From: Candidatus Brockarchaeota archaeon | GTDB taxonomy: Archaea > Thermoproteota > EX4484-205 > JAAOZP01 | DNA: 55,830 nucleotides | Reading direction: 5' to 3' | NCBI GenBank assembly: GCA_017601225.1 | Contig: JAFNIX010000005.1 | Location: 1-55,830, forward strand | Part shown: positions 1 to 8,547 of the stretch, in pieces | How the letters are laid out: every line of letters starts with the position of its first letter | Numbering within the stretch: position 1 is the stretch's first letter | Position numbers and translations under genes: made by a program | Notes under the pieces: generated by a model | What the model was told of the DNA's origin: nothing | Database searches by the model: none | Seen by the model: the letters and a program-made list of their open reading frames with translations, nothing else

Positions 1-54
1 CTGCTCAAAATAGTATATATACTGCTGTCTTAAAGGGCCTAAGGCGATTCGAAG

Positions 55-1380
55 ATGAAGCCGCCAGTGGTTAACCTGAACCCGGAGGAAATGCCTAGAG
101 AATGGTATAACATTCTTCCGGATCTTCCGCGTCCACTCGACCCGCCGATAAACCCTGCTACCAAGGAGCCTCTCCCACCTCAGGCTTTAGAAGTATTGTT
201 CGCGAAAGAGCTTGTCAGACAGGAGGTTTCAGACCAGAGGCATATTCCGATACCGGAGGAGGTTGCGCAGGCCTACTACGCGATAGGGAGGCCGACGCCG
301 CTTAGAAGAGCGACGCGTCTAGAGAAGTATCTTAACACTCCTGCGAAAATATACTATAAGTGCGAGTATGTGAACGTCGTTGGCAGTCACAAGCCTAACA
401 CTGCTATAGCTCAAGCATACTACAACATGGTTGAGGGGACAAAGGGGTTGACGACGGAGACTGGCGCGGGCCAATGGGGCTCAGCCCTAGCGCTGGGATG
501 CGCATTCTTCAAGATGAAGTGCAAGGTCTTCATGACCAGGAGCAGCTACTTGTCGAAGCCATACCGGAAGATACTTATGCAGCTCTTCGGAGCCGAAGTC
601 TATCCTTCTCCAAGCGACCAAACGGATTTCGGCAGGAAGATGCTTCAACAGGACCCGAACCACCCGGGTTCCCTAGGGATAGCGATAAGCGAGGCGATAG
701 AGACTGCTGTGAAGACCGGCATGAAATACTCCTTGGGGAGTGTTCTAAATCATGTTCTGCTCCATCAGACCGTCGTAGGGGAGGAGGCTATTAAGCAGCT
801 TCAAATGCTTGACGAGAAGCCAGACTACGTCATAGGCTGCATAGGTGGGGGCTCGAACTACGCTGGGCTAGCTTTCCCGTTTATGCGTGAAAAGCTTGCG
901 GGGAAGCTTGACGCTGATTTCATCGCTGTTGAGCCCAAGGCTGTTCCTTCAACCACCAAGGGCAAGTACATGTATGACTTTGGAGACACTGCTGAAATGA
1001 CCCCGATGCTTAAAATGTACACTGTTGGACACAAATTCTTCACGCCTCCAATACACGCAGGAGGTCTTAGGTATCATGGGAAGGCTCCGATTCTCAGCCT
1101 GCTTATCCACGAGGGATACGTGAAGCCAGTGGCCTACTATCAGAGGGAGGTTTTCGAAGCCGGTAGAATTTTCGCTGAGAACGAAGGTCTTGTTCCAGCT
1201 CCCGAGACAAACCATGCGATTAAAGCTGCTATCGACATCGCATTAGAATGTAAGAAGAATAATGAGGAGAAAGTAATCCTCTTCAACATGAGTGGCCACG
1301 GGCTCTTGGATCTCCAAGGATATGCTGAGTATCTTGAGGGTAAGCTTGTTGACTACGAGCCTTCACAGATCCTAGTTTAA
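55..1380 (+). CDS. trpB: TrpB2-type tryptophan synthase beta chain
   Basis: PLP-dependent fold type II enzyme that condenses indole with serine (or phosphoserine) to tryptophan. The PLP lysine is visible in GSHKPNTA (Lys about 113), the glycine-rich phosphate site in [10 protein letters not shown], and the catalytic-region [10 protein letters not shown] follows. The length (441 residues) and the long N-terminal extension before the HKPN motif fit the TrpB2 class, which lacks tight TrpA binding, rather than TrpB1. No trpA or other trp gene is adjacent, as is common for TrpB2, so an indole-salvage role is plausible. ATG start; an AT-rich TATA-like tract lies at about 10-20. Family assignment is firm; the physiological role is inferred. 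Confidence 0.93.
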   Translation: MKPPVVNLNPEEMPREWYNILPDLPRPLDPPINPATKEPLPPQALEVLFAKELVRQEVSDQRHIPIPEEVAQAYYAIGRPTPLRRATRLEKYLNTPAKIYYKCEYVNVVGSHKPNTAIAQAYYNMVEGTKGLTTETGAGQWGSALALGCAFFKMKCKVFMTRSSYLSKPYRKILMQLFGAEVYPSPSDQTDFGRKMLQQDPNHPGSLGIAISEAIETAVKTGMKYSLGSVLNHVLLHQTVVGEEAIKQLQMLDEKPDYVIGCIGGGSNYAGLAFPFMREKLAGKLDADFIAVEPKAVPSTTKGKYMYDFGDTAEMTPMLKMYTVGHKFFTPPIHAGGLRYHGKAPILSLLIHEGYVKPVAYYQREVFEAGRIFAENEGLVPAPETNHAIKAAIDIALECKKNNEEKVILFNMSGHGLLDLQGYAEYLEGKLVDYEPSQILV

Positions 1381-1428
1381 TTTTAATAATCTTCTTAATA
1401 TTTTATTCTATTTTTTCTTTTTCTATAT
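1381..1428 (+). terminator. T-rich tract after trpB2
   Basis: Several runs of T, the longest TTTTTT, follow the trpB2 stop codon immediately. Archaeal transcription ends at such U-rich tracts without needing a hairpin. It also separates trpB2 from the tRNA on the opposite strand. Confidence 0.45.
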
Positions 1429-1479
1429 GGCAACTCTACAATCCGTGTTCAGTAGTGCTGCAAGGATTCGGAAAAATAG

Positions 1480-1586
1480 AGCCGGGGGCGGGATTTGAAC
1501 CCGCATACTGTGGGTCGCGGCAATTTCTTCTGCAGCCCACCGCCTCTCAGCCTATCCTTTTGTGAACCGGATTCGACCACCCCGGC
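1480..1586 (-). tRNA. tRNA-Cys(GCA) with two probable introns
   Basis: On the minus strand the 5' end GCCGGGG pairs with CCCCGGC at the 3' end, followed by T at the discriminator position, typical of tRNA-Cys. The T arm GCGGG-TTCAAAT-CCCGC is perfect. The anticodon stem GTGGG/CCCAC encloses 21 bases: CTGCAGA (anticodon GCA) plus about 14 extra bases, matching an archaeal intron at the canonical 37/38 site. The D-arm region is about 18-20 bases too long and contains an ATCC/GGAT hairpin, suggesting a second intron there. The gene spans 107 bases without encoded CCA; removal of both introns would leave about 73-75. A TATA-like ACTTTATCT lies at about 1613-1623 upstream. Exact splice sites are not resolved. 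Confidence 0.85.
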
Positions 1587-1711
1587 CCGCAGGTTTTAAT
1601 GCTTCGCTAAGTTAGATAAAGTTTTCCCACTGTTTTTTAAACACGGGTCTGCTGGAAAAAGCTGTTTTTCAGTTATGTTTAAAAACGGGTTATATACAGT
1701 ATTCTCGGGCT

Positions 1712-2038
1712 ATGACGATATACTGCGAGCACATGGTTAGATACGTTGTTCCGGCTCTCAGGATGCTTATCTCCAGGCAGCTTTCGGAGAAGTATAGTCT
1801 GAATCAGATTCAGGTGGCTAGAATGCTGAACGTTACTCAGCCATCTGTAAGCAACTACATGGGTAGGAGGAAGGGCAGTGTTAAGATAAGGCGTTATCTC
1901 ACCAATTCGGTTGTCAACGAGTATGCCGGAAACATCGCCAGGAAGCTTTTTGAAAAAGGCTTGTCTTTGAAGGAGCTTGAGGAGGATATTTGCAGCCTCT
2001 GCGCCGAGCTACGTAAAGGCGGCTATTTAACGGGTTGA
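1712..2038 (+). CDS. HTH transcriptional regulator, COG2522-like
   Basis: A 108-residue protein with an N-terminal helix-turn-helix: SLNQIQVARMLNVTQPSVSN is a classic recognition-helix segment (residues about 30-50). The N-terminal pattern (CEHMVRYVVPALRMLISRQL) matches the small archaeal predicted regulators of the COG2522 type. The C-terminal third is helical and ends with a cysteine pair CSLC. It is the first gene of a compact plus-strand group; the next gene begins at or within 6 bases of its stop. TATA-like TTTAAAAAC and TTATATAC lie 15-34 bases upstream. Target and signal are unknown. Confidence 0.8.
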   Translation: MTIYCEHMVRYVVPALRMLISRQLSEKYSLNQIQVARMLNVTQPSVSNYMGRRKGSVKIRRYLTNSVVNEYAGNIARKLFEKGLSLKELEEDICSLCAELRKGGYLTG

Positions 2039-2043
2039 TATTG

Positions 2044-2250
2044 ATGTGGCCGAACCCCTCCTACCTGTTTCTCGCGGCTTTCTCGGCGGCTTTCGCCATA
2101 ATGATGCTCCTCTACCTTTCACCCATTGTTGAAACCAGCTCGGTAAGGGATCTTATGTGGCTGACCTTCCTGTTCCTTATGCTTGACGCTGTGCTCTCCG
2201 CCATCCTCGCATTCGTCAAGGCTGGAAGCGAAGAGAAAAAGTCTAAATAG
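2044..2250 (+). CDS. Small two-helix membrane protein
   Basis: About 68 residues with two hydrophobic segments (roughly residues 5-28 and 36-60 from the ATG) and a lysine-rich C-terminal tail (GSEEKKSK) that should face the cytoplasm. No family recognised. It directly follows the HTH regulator, so the two are probably cotranscribed. An in-frame TTG at 2035 overlapping the previous stop is an alternative start; I chose the ATG at 2044. Confidence 0.6.
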   Translation: MWPNPSYLFLAAFSAAFAIMMLLYLSPIVETSSVRDLMWLTFLFLMLDAVLSAILAFVKAGSEEKKSK

Positions 2251-2275
2251 TGGTTCAAAGCGGTGTTTAAGAGAA

Positions 2276-3049
2276 TTGAGGCTGGTTCTAGTGATAATGG
2301 TGTTGACGCTCCTCGCGCTCTCGCCAGTACTTCTGGTCGACTCAATATTAGCCATGCTTCCTTCAAGCAGCATCCGTTACAATGGAGAAAGCATAAGCCT
2401 ATCTGGCCTTAATAATGGTCCCTGGGTTTATGCTCTCGGAATGTCTGTCTCCGGCTTCAGCGTTGAGGCTGTTGCAACCCAGGGCAAGAGTCTTGTGAGC
2501 GTATTCACCAAGTTTTTCAACTCCGGTGTTTGGCTAATAATCTGTCTTGCAATTATCCTTATTGTAAGCATTGTCGCGAGCATCCTGTCTCGTTCGGTTT
2601 CAGATGCTGTTAAGGCTTCTGTTTTCTCCATCACCGCAGTATCCATCCTAGGCATATACTTTCTACACAAGGATTTAAAACCATTCCTCCTATATGATCT
2701 ATCATTAAGGTCCGTCGTGGTGGAGGATGCTGTCGCAACGCTTTCACTGGTGATCATCACTGGGACAGTGGTCAACATTATTGCTGTAGCCGTGTTGTCA
2801 GGTGTTTTAACCCACCTCGTTCTAACGCTTAAGCCTCCTCCTGCTCCGGCTAAGCCTGCTAAGCCACAGGCTTTAGAGAAGCCTGTTGAAACTGGGACCG
2901 GGGGAGCTAGGAGGGGGAAGGCTCCTCCCTTAGGTGCGCCACCCCTCTGTCCAAGCTGCGGCTCGAAACTTGTTTGGAAACCTGAGGAATCAAAGTACTA
3001 CTGTGAGAAATGTCAGGTTTATCCTGAAGAGGTTTACTTTAGTATTTGA
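2276..3049 (+). CDS. Membrane protein with C-terminal zinc ribbon
   Basis: About 257 residues from the TTG at 2276. A first hydrophobic segment (LVLVIMVLTLLALSPVLLV) is followed by further transmembrane stretches (IICLAIILIVSIVASIL; a segment near VFSITAVSILGIYFL; IITGTVVNIIAVAVLSGVL). A proline/alanine-rich linker then leads to a C-terminal rubredoxin-like zinc ribbon with two CxxC knuckles (CPSCGSKL and CEKCQ). The reading frame stays open upstream to an ATG at 2183, but that would overlap the preceding gene by 68 bases. Function unknown. It converges with the next gene and overlaps it by 11 bases. Confidence 0.65.
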   Translation: MRLVLVIMVLTLLALSPVLLVDSILAMLPSSSIRYNGESISLSGLNNGPWVYALGMSVSGFSVEAVATQGKSLVSVFTKFFNSGVWLIICLAIILIVSIVASILSRSVSDAVKASVFSITAVSILGIYFLHKDLKPFLLYDLSLRSVVVEDAVATLSLVIITGTVVNIIAVAVLSGVLTHLVLTLKPPPAPAKPAKPQALEKPVETGTGGARRGKAPPLGAPPLCPSCGSKLVWKPEESKYYCEKCQVYPEEVYFSI

Positions 3050-3755
3050 CGAAGTTGTTAAACAACCAGTATATTGCGAGCACGCTTAAAACTATGAGGA
3101 GCACTATACCCAGTTTCCTGCTTCTGCTCAATTCTTCCCGCTTAGACACATAGTAGGAGTCGACGATGACGTAAGCGTTCAAGTAGGCGAGTATTGCTAC
3201 TGCTGCTGCGAAGGGTAGTATTGTAGCTAACGGTGGCAGTTCGATGAAAAACCCGCCGGGGTTTCTCACGCTAACCCTGTTTAGGATAAAGGTTATTTTG
3301 GAAGCGCCACGGGGGATCGTTAATTGCGGCTGAAGAATAGCTAGAATTCCGTTGGAAAAAGTATAGTAGTCTGAAGAAATCCTGCGGTAATAAGTATAAT
3401 TGTTAGTTAGAACGGCGTAGAGCATTTTCACAGTCGTGTTAGATTCAAACGTCACCGTAAGGTTTGTAAGGGTGGACTCAGGTATCAGCTGCACTATTGA
3501 AATGCGCCCTGTTAAAACAGGTATGTTGAGGCTGCTATTCGTCAATACGAGTAGGGAGAAGTCTTTCATTTCAGACCCTTTAACGTATACTTGAATGTTT
3601 TCCACCGGGGGGCTCAAAGTTACTAGGAAGAGATCTCCCTCCAGAATGTTAACCCTGGGGAAATCGTATTCCACCATCTCACTGGTTCCCGGTACTGAAG
3701 CTAGTGCACACGCCAACAGTAGGCAGGTTAGCAGTGTCAGTGTGGTTTTCCCCAT
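3039..3755 (-). CDS. Secreted/membrane protein of unknown function
   Basis: The product begins MGKTTLTLLTCLLLACALAS, a convincing signal peptide or anchor. A beta-rich extracytoplasmic domain with several N-glycosylation sequons (NSS, NLT, NTT, NYT) follows, and then two C-terminal hydrophobic helices (ILPFAAAVAILAYLNAYVIV and LGIVLLIVLSVLAIYWLF) flanking a basic loop. I start it at 3755 because a TATA-like AATAAATG lies about 28 bases upstream; an in-frame ATG at 3782 is the alternative. Its tail overlaps the zinc-ribbon membrane protein. No family recognised. Confidence 0.65.
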   Translation of the reverse strand: MGKTTLTLLTCLLLACALASVPGTSEMVEYDFPRVNILEGDLFLVTLSPPVENIQVYVKGSEMKDFSLLVLTNSSLNIPVLTGRISIVQLIPESTLTNLTVTFESNTTVKMLYAVLTNNYTYYRRISSDYYTFSNGILAILQPQLTIPRGASKITFILNRVSVRNPGGFFIELPPLATILPFAAAVAILAYLNAYVIVDSYYVSKREELSRSRKLGIVLLIVLSVLAIYWLFNNFVKY

Positions 3756-3858
3756 CTCTACTAAGATTTGGAAATGCGGCATTTATTCTTTCCGTTTTCC
3801 GAGTTTAATAATTGTGTATAAAGCTTTATAGCTTGGCGTCGCAATATCTCCGGGGGAG

Positions 3859-6621
3859 ATGTTTTCAAGCGAGTTCGAAGAAGACAGGGAGTTCGAGGAA
3901 GAATGGTGGTATAAGAAACCTTTTCTAAGGGTATTGTTCTCCCCATTACTCCGCGTTTTCTCTTGGAAATACCGGATGTGGAGGTTTCTCCGGCTACCTC
4001 CGGAGAAGAGGCGGGGAATAGTGGAGAAAAAGGCTAGGAAGATCCGTAAAAACCCGATGTTCCCAAGGGTCACCAAGGAGGATCTTATAGGCAGGGATGA
4101 AGAGCTTTTCAAGGTTTTAGTCAGCATCCACTACCATGTTTTGAGAGACCCTGAGATAAGGAGGACTTTTAAAGCAGCACCCCCGCCTAAGCTGTTCGTC
4201 GTAAAGGGTTCAAGCGGCTCAGGTAAAACCTTCTTCGCGGAGGTTGCGCAGAGGGAGGGCTTCGAAAAGGGTTTAGAGTACGGTCTGCTGGTTAACCTTG
4301 CCAGGCTTAAGCCTGAACAGGTTTACTCAATGTGGTACGGCCAGAGTGCACAGAGGCTCAGCGAGTTCTTCAACAACGTGTTCTATAATCCAAGCATAGT
4401 CTTGATAGACGAGTTCCAGGCCTTTGCGAAAAAGTTCAGCTCAACAACAGAAGTGGGGATGGAGGAGACGAGGGTTCAAACGGTTCTCCTCGAGAAGTTT
4501 GACGAGCTTCAAAGGAAGGATTACCGTACTGTTGTGCTGGTTTCAACAACCGAGTATGAGTCACTCATCGACACTCTCCGCAGAAGGGGGGTTGCTGGGA
4601 CAATAGATCTTGATGAAAACTTGTCTAGACAGATGCTGCTTAAAATAGTTGAGAAACAGTGTAAGGTTCACGGCGTTAGGCTTCCTCCCCAAGACATTCT
4701 TACCGTGATAGAGGACAGTATAAGGTCTTTTGAAACGCAGGCCATAACTCCTGCCGACATAGTTAACGCTTTCCAGATGGTTATCAGCAACAAGGCTGCA
4801 CCGCTTCAGAAGAAGCTTATCAGCAGGCTTCTCCACGGGGATGAGCCCGAGAGCCAGGTTAACCCTGGTGAGCTTGTCACGCTGAACGATTTCAGGGAGG
4901 CTGCTTCAAAAGTTAAGGCCTACTCAGTGAGCACGAGGACGGAAGCCGCTAAAAAGTCTGTGGTTAAGCTTAGGCCTAAGGAGCGTTACGAAGATGTCGG
5001 GGGGCTTAAAGGCGTGAGGGAGGAGATCATTAAGGAGATCTCTCTATCGTTGAACCCGGAGTTGGCAAGCAAGGCTAGGTATATTCCACCTAAAGGCTTT
5101 CTTTTCCACGGCCCACCGGGAACCGGGAAGACTCTTTTGGCAAGGGCCATAGCCGGCGAGAACAATGTTTGGTTCTACCTTGTTAACGGCCCCTCAATAA
5201 TCCAGGGAATGTACGGGGATCCTGAGAAAACGATAAGGGATATTTTCGAGGATGCTAGGAGAAACGCTCCAGCCATAGTCTTCTTCGACGAGATAGATTC
5301 CGTCGCCCCGGGACGTGGGACACATGATCCAGTCCTAGACAGGGTTACAAGCCAGCTTCTAACAGAGCTGGATGGCTTCATACCTCTCTCAGGCGTGGTG
5401 GTTATAGCTAGCACGAATAGGATTGACGTTCTAGACAGGGCTCTCTTGGAAAGGTTTACACGCGTATTCGAATTCAACTACCCTAGGAACGATGAGGAGA
5501 GGAGGGAGATCATAAGAATCCATTTGAAAAAGTATCTGGATGTCCTTAGTCCCGAAGCCACCGTGGACAACGTGCTGGAAATACTTAGAAAGAAGGCTTT
5601 AAGCCCCAGGAGAATTGCCGACGTGATTAACGAGGCTAACAGGCTCAGGGTTAAGGAGTTGGATGCCGCTAGGCAGCTTGTTAAAACAATTGACGAGGGC
5701 CGCCCGGTGGAGGAAATAAGAAAGATCTACGCTAAGGATCTGGAGAGGCTTTCCAGGATACTTGGAATAGAACAGGATTCAAAAGGTTTCCTCGACAGGC
5801 TTAGGCTTGTCTCCGCTTCAAACTATCCGCTTCAGCCTATTCACTTCCAAGAGGCGCTGGAAACCCTTTCAGAGGAGGAGGCCGTTAGCGAGGCTCGCAC
5901 GATGATCGATAAGAGCGTTAGAGTTGAAAGCCCTGAGGTTGGTAAAACCTATGGTCTCGTAGCCATAGGTGCTGCTGGCGAGCAGAGCGGGTTCGTGAGC
6001 GTCATAGAGGTTATCACTAATCCTAGGGGGAAAGGTGTTGTGAAGGTTGTTGGAAGCGAGTATGGTGAGAGCATTCAGGCTAGTGCCGAAGACGCTTTCA
6101 TATATGTTAACAGCATTTCCGGATGGAGGTTTAAGAATCACGATGTTTTCGTGGAGCTAGTCACGCCGGCTAAAGGAATGGAGAAGCTTCAGCTTCGCCC
6201 TGGTCTCTCTTATCCTCCTGTTTCCGGGCCTTCAGCTGGGCTGGCGATAGGCGTGGCGATGATTTCGGCCTTCACAGGTATTGAAGCGGATCCGACGGTC
6301 ATAATGACGGGTGCGATAACTGCTAAGGGTGAAGTCTGGCCGGTTGGAGGGCTGGATCACAGGGGCATGGGTAAGATAGATGCAGCGTTGGCGGACAAGT
6401 ATGCGAAGAAACTCCTCGTCCCGGTTTTCAACTACGAGTCAATGAAGAGCCTTAAGATCGTTGAGCTCTTAGAATCTAAAGGCATTGTTGTAGAGCCTGT
6501 TTCAAGTCTTTTAGACGCTGCTGTGAAATCTCTGATAGGGGTCAACTCGAAGGAGGAGCTGCTGCTGCGTTTAAACAATGAGGCTCAGAATGGGCGTCTG
6601 TTAGAGAGGCTCAGCGTCTAA
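3859..6621 (+). CDS. Tandem AAA ATPase fused to a Lon (S16) protease domain
   Basis: A 920-residue protein. AAA module 1 has Walker A GSSGSGKT (117-124) and Walker B VLIDEF (D184-E185). AAA module 2 resembles Cdc48/PAN modules: GPPGTGKT (418-425), FFDEID (D477-E478), then STNR and the helical lid. Residues about 690-900 form a Lon-type peptidase domain with the nucleophile in GPSAG (Ser792) and the partner lysine Lys839 in GGLDHRGMGKIDAA, which carries a four-residue insertion relative to the usual GGVxxK spacing. There is no transmembrane segment, unlike archaeal LonB. The N-terminal 70 residues are acidic then very basic. Probably an ATP-driven unfoldase-protease; substrates unknown. It converges with and overlaps the phoU-like gene by 4 bases. 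Confidence 0.85.
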   Translation: MFSSEFEEDREFEEEWWYKKPFLRVLFSPLLRVFSWKYRMWRFLRLPPEKRRGIVEKKARKIRKNPMFPRVTKEDLIGRDEELFKVLVSIHYHVLRDPEIRRTFKAAPPPKLFVVKGSSGSGKTFFAEVAQREGFEKGLEYGLLVNLARLKPEQVYSMWYGQSAQRLSEFFNNVFYNPSIVLIDEFQAFAKKFSSTTEVGMEETRVQTVLLEKFDELQRKDYRTVVLVSTTEYESLIDTLRRRGVAGTIDLDENLSRQMLLKIVEKQCKVHGVRLPPQDILTVIEDSIRSFETQAITPADIVNAFQMVISNKAAPLQKKLISRLLHGDEPESQVNPGELVTLNDFREAASKVKAYSVSTRTEAAKKSVVKLRPKERYEDVGGLKGVREEIIKEISLSLNPELASKARYIPPKGFLFHGPPGTGKTLLARAIAGENNVWFYLVNGPSIIQGMYGDPEKTIRDIFEDARRNAPAIVFFDEIDSVAPGRGTHDPVLDRVTSQLLTELDGFIPLSGVVVIASTNRIDVLDRALLERFTRVFEFNYPRNDEERREIIRIHLKKYLDVLSPEATVDNVLEILRKKALSPRRIADVINEANRLRVKELDAARQLVKTIDEGRPVEEIRKIYAKDLERLSRILGIEQDSKGFLDRLRLVSASNYPLQPIHFQEALETLSEEEAVSEARTMIDKSVRVESPEVGKTYGLVAIGAAGEQSGFVSVIEVITNPRGKGVVKVVGSEYGESIQASAEDAFIYVNSISGWRFKNHDVFVELVTPAKGMEKLQLRPGLSYPPVSGPSAGLAIGVAMISAFTGIEADPTVIMTGAITAKGEVWPVGGLDHRGMGKIDAALADKYAKKLLVPVFNYESMKSLKIVELLESKGIVVEPVSSLLDAAVKSLIGVNSKEELLLRLNNEAQNGRLLERLSV

Positions 6622-7601
6622 AAAGCCTTTATTGACACGAGCTCAACGATATCCTTAATGTTTTCAAGTATTTTCACAAGGCTGTTGAAAACCTTAACCA
6701 GGTTGGTTGCATATGGCCTGTAATCCTGCTTCTCCTCGAGGCTCAGAAGCTTCTCCTCGACCTCTGCATGCTTCACCATTATCTCGTTCATAACACTAGC
6801 GTTGAAAACGCTGAAGAGCCCTACCGCTTTAGTATGCATATCGCTCAGTGTTTCACCTATGCTGCTTAACCCGGCTAGGCTTATCTTTTTAACCCTGCCA
6901 TGCATCTTCACAACTTCTCTGGATATTTGGACACACTGGTCTGCAGAGTCCTCGACGTATTTCACTAGCATTCTGAGGTCCATCAGGTTTAGGAAATCCA
7001 TCCCCATCTTAGCCGGGAGCTCAGGATTCCTTAAAGCAGACCTGATCACCCTGACGAGTATGAAATATTGTCTGTCAACCTCCTCATCCCTCTCGATAAC
7101 TCTCTCCGCAAGCTCCCCATCCATCTTCACTAGTGCTTTTACGCAGTCGGATATCATGCTTGCAGCAAGAGCACTCTGCCTCCTGAGGAGTTTCTCCGGC
7201 GTTATCATCTCCGGGTCGAGCAGAACTCGAACCTCTATCTGTTTTGAAGTCTCCTCTGATATTTCTGCTCCGGGTAGCCTTCTAACTATCTTACGCACCT
7301 CTGATATTTCTGCTGTTGAAAACTCTTCCTCGCTTCTAATGATTATCGTGTTATAGCCGAGCAAATAGCTTCCGAGCAGGACGTGCTGCGGCTTCAACTC
7401 TTGACTGGAAACGTCTATTTTAGCAACCTCTTCCACGAGCCTTCCGCCTCCTTCTGGTATTATCGTTAGAGAACCATCCTTGTTGCTAACCATGGTTAAA
7501 GTCACCCCCCTATCTATCTTGCTCTGCTTAACCCAGCTCTTTGGAAGCGTTATTAGGAATGAGCCTGAGCCTGCTTTTAACACCCTTCTTTTCCAGACCA
7601 A
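6618..7601 (-). CDS. AbrB-PhoU family phosphate-uptake regulator
   Basis: A 327-residue protein. The N-terminal segment (VLKAGSGSFLITLPKSWVKQ) is a SpoVT/AbrB-like DNA-binding swapped hairpin. Residues about 110-320 form two PhoU-like helical repeats with conserved acidic residues (ERDEEVDRQYF; KYVEDSADQCVQIS). This architecture is the standard archaeal PhoU regulator, thought to control phosphate transport. Start is TTG at 7601, with a TATA-like AGTATATAT about 25-35 bases upstream. No pst transporter genes are adjacent. Confidence 0.85.
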   Translation of the reverse strand: MVWKRRVLKAGSGSFLITLPKSWVKQSKIDRGVTLTMVSNKDGSLTIIPEGGGRLVEEVAKIDVSSQELKPQHVLLGSYLLGYNTIIIRSEEEFSTAEISEVRKIVRRLPGAEISEETSKQIEVRVLLDPEMITPEKLLRRQSALAASMISDCVKALVKMDGELAERVIERDEEVDRQYFILVRVIRSALRNPELPAKMGMDFLNLMDLRMLVKYVEDSADQCVQISREVVKMHGRVKKISLAGLSSIGETLSDMHTKAVGLFSVFNASVMNEIMVKHAEVEEKLLSLEEKQDYRPYATNLVKVFNSLVKILENIKDIVELVSIKAF

Positions 7602-7625
7602 TGCTAAGTATGTATTGGAAAGAGA

Positions 7626-7636
7626 AAATATATACT
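7626..7636 (-). promoter_or_regulatory. TATA-like box for the PhoU-like gene
   Basis: Minus-strand AGTATATATTT lies 25-35 bases before the TTG start at 7601, the spacing expected for a leaderless archaeal transcript. The divergent gene has its own TATA-like sequences (TATATAAAA near 7658 and TTTATACC near 7679). Confidence 0.45.
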
Positions 7637-7712
7637 TTTTGAATTTTTATGTACACTATATAAAATCAATACGGCACATTTATACCTAGGCTTCGGGAAA
7701 GCGGTGGGCAGA

Positions 7713-8495
7713 ATGGTCTCGCAGAAAAGTGTTCAGACATCGGCGGCGAGAAGGGTTGTGGCAACAGGTCTCTGTGCTGCGCTCTACACCGTAGTCGGTA
7801 TCGCTACATTCCTAGGGGTTTTCACGCCTGTCGTGGGCGTGGTGAGGTTCTGGCCGTCGGTATTTGTGCCAGCAATCTTCTCAATGCTTTTCGACCCTCT
7901 AACAGGAGGGATGGGTGCGGCAATAGGGATCTTCCTGAGCGACCTTTATGTTTTCTACGCTACTGGGCAGACTAATCCTCTTCTAAGCGTTATCGCCGGA
8001 GTACCCTCTAACTTCCTAGGGTTCTACATTCTGGGCAGGATAGGCAGGTCCAAGGTGAATTGGAATGGTTTAAAAACAACTATACCGTTAATCCTGCTCG
8101 CAGTCGCAGCCTTCGGTCCTCTATTATACTTTGAATACATGTTTTCAATAGGAATGATTGAAAACGGTATGGGATGGGTTTCCACTGTCCTTCTGGTTCT
8201 CGGGATAGTCATATTCACGCTGGGTTTCACTGCAGGCAGGATTAGGAAGAACTATCTGAACTACTATGTTGGAGGGACACTCGGCCTTCTCACTGGTGCT
8301 GCCTGGATAGGTTTAGGCATATGGTTTTACAGCCAGCTGTTCGGACTGCCTTTAACTGGGGTTAAGGCGGACCTCGCCTTGGCTTTTTACTTCTTCCTAT
8401 GGGTTTTTGGAACAGAAATCCCGTTCATACTGGTGGTGCCTCCGGTGCTAGACTTGATATACAGGGCTTACCCTTTTCTCAAGCCTATTAAATGA
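7713..8495 (+). CDS. Membrane protein resembling an ECF transporter S component
   Basis: About 260 residues with six or seven hydrophobic helices and a basic N-terminus. The pattern RRVVATGLCAALYTVVG, then FWPSVFVPAIFSMLFDP followed by LTGGMGAAIGIFLSDL, matches the substrate-binding S components of ECF vitamin transporters (small N-terminal Ala-rich helix, FGPxxGxxxGxxxDL-like loop). No ECF A or T subunit is nearby, but group II systems encode the S unit separately. The next gene, 52 bases downstream, is a pantothenate kinase, so pantothenate is a reasonable guess for the substrate. GTG at 7704 is an alternative start. Confidence 0.6.
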   Translation: MVSQKSVQTSAARRVVATGLCAALYTVVGIATFLGVFTPVVGVVRFWPSVFVPAIFSMLFDPLTGGMGAAIGIFLSDLYVFYATGQTNPLLSVIAGVPSNFLGFYILGRIGRSKVNWNGLKTTIPLILLAVAAFGPLLYFEYMFSIGMIENGMGWVSTVLLVLGIVIFTLGFTAGRIRKNYLNYYVGGTLGLLTGAAWIGLGIWFYSQLFGLPLTGVKADLALAFYFFLWVFGTEIPFILVVPPVLDLIYRAYPFLKPIK

Positions 8496-8547
8496 GAAAC
8501 AAGGCTGCGTAAAAGGTTAAAACAGTCTTCACAGTTCTAGTATAAGG

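Noticed and set aside
3859..6621. Assignment as ordinary archaeal LonB
   Set aside because: LonB has one AAA module with an inserted membrane anchor and about 640 residues; this protein has two AAA modules, no membrane segment and 920 residues.
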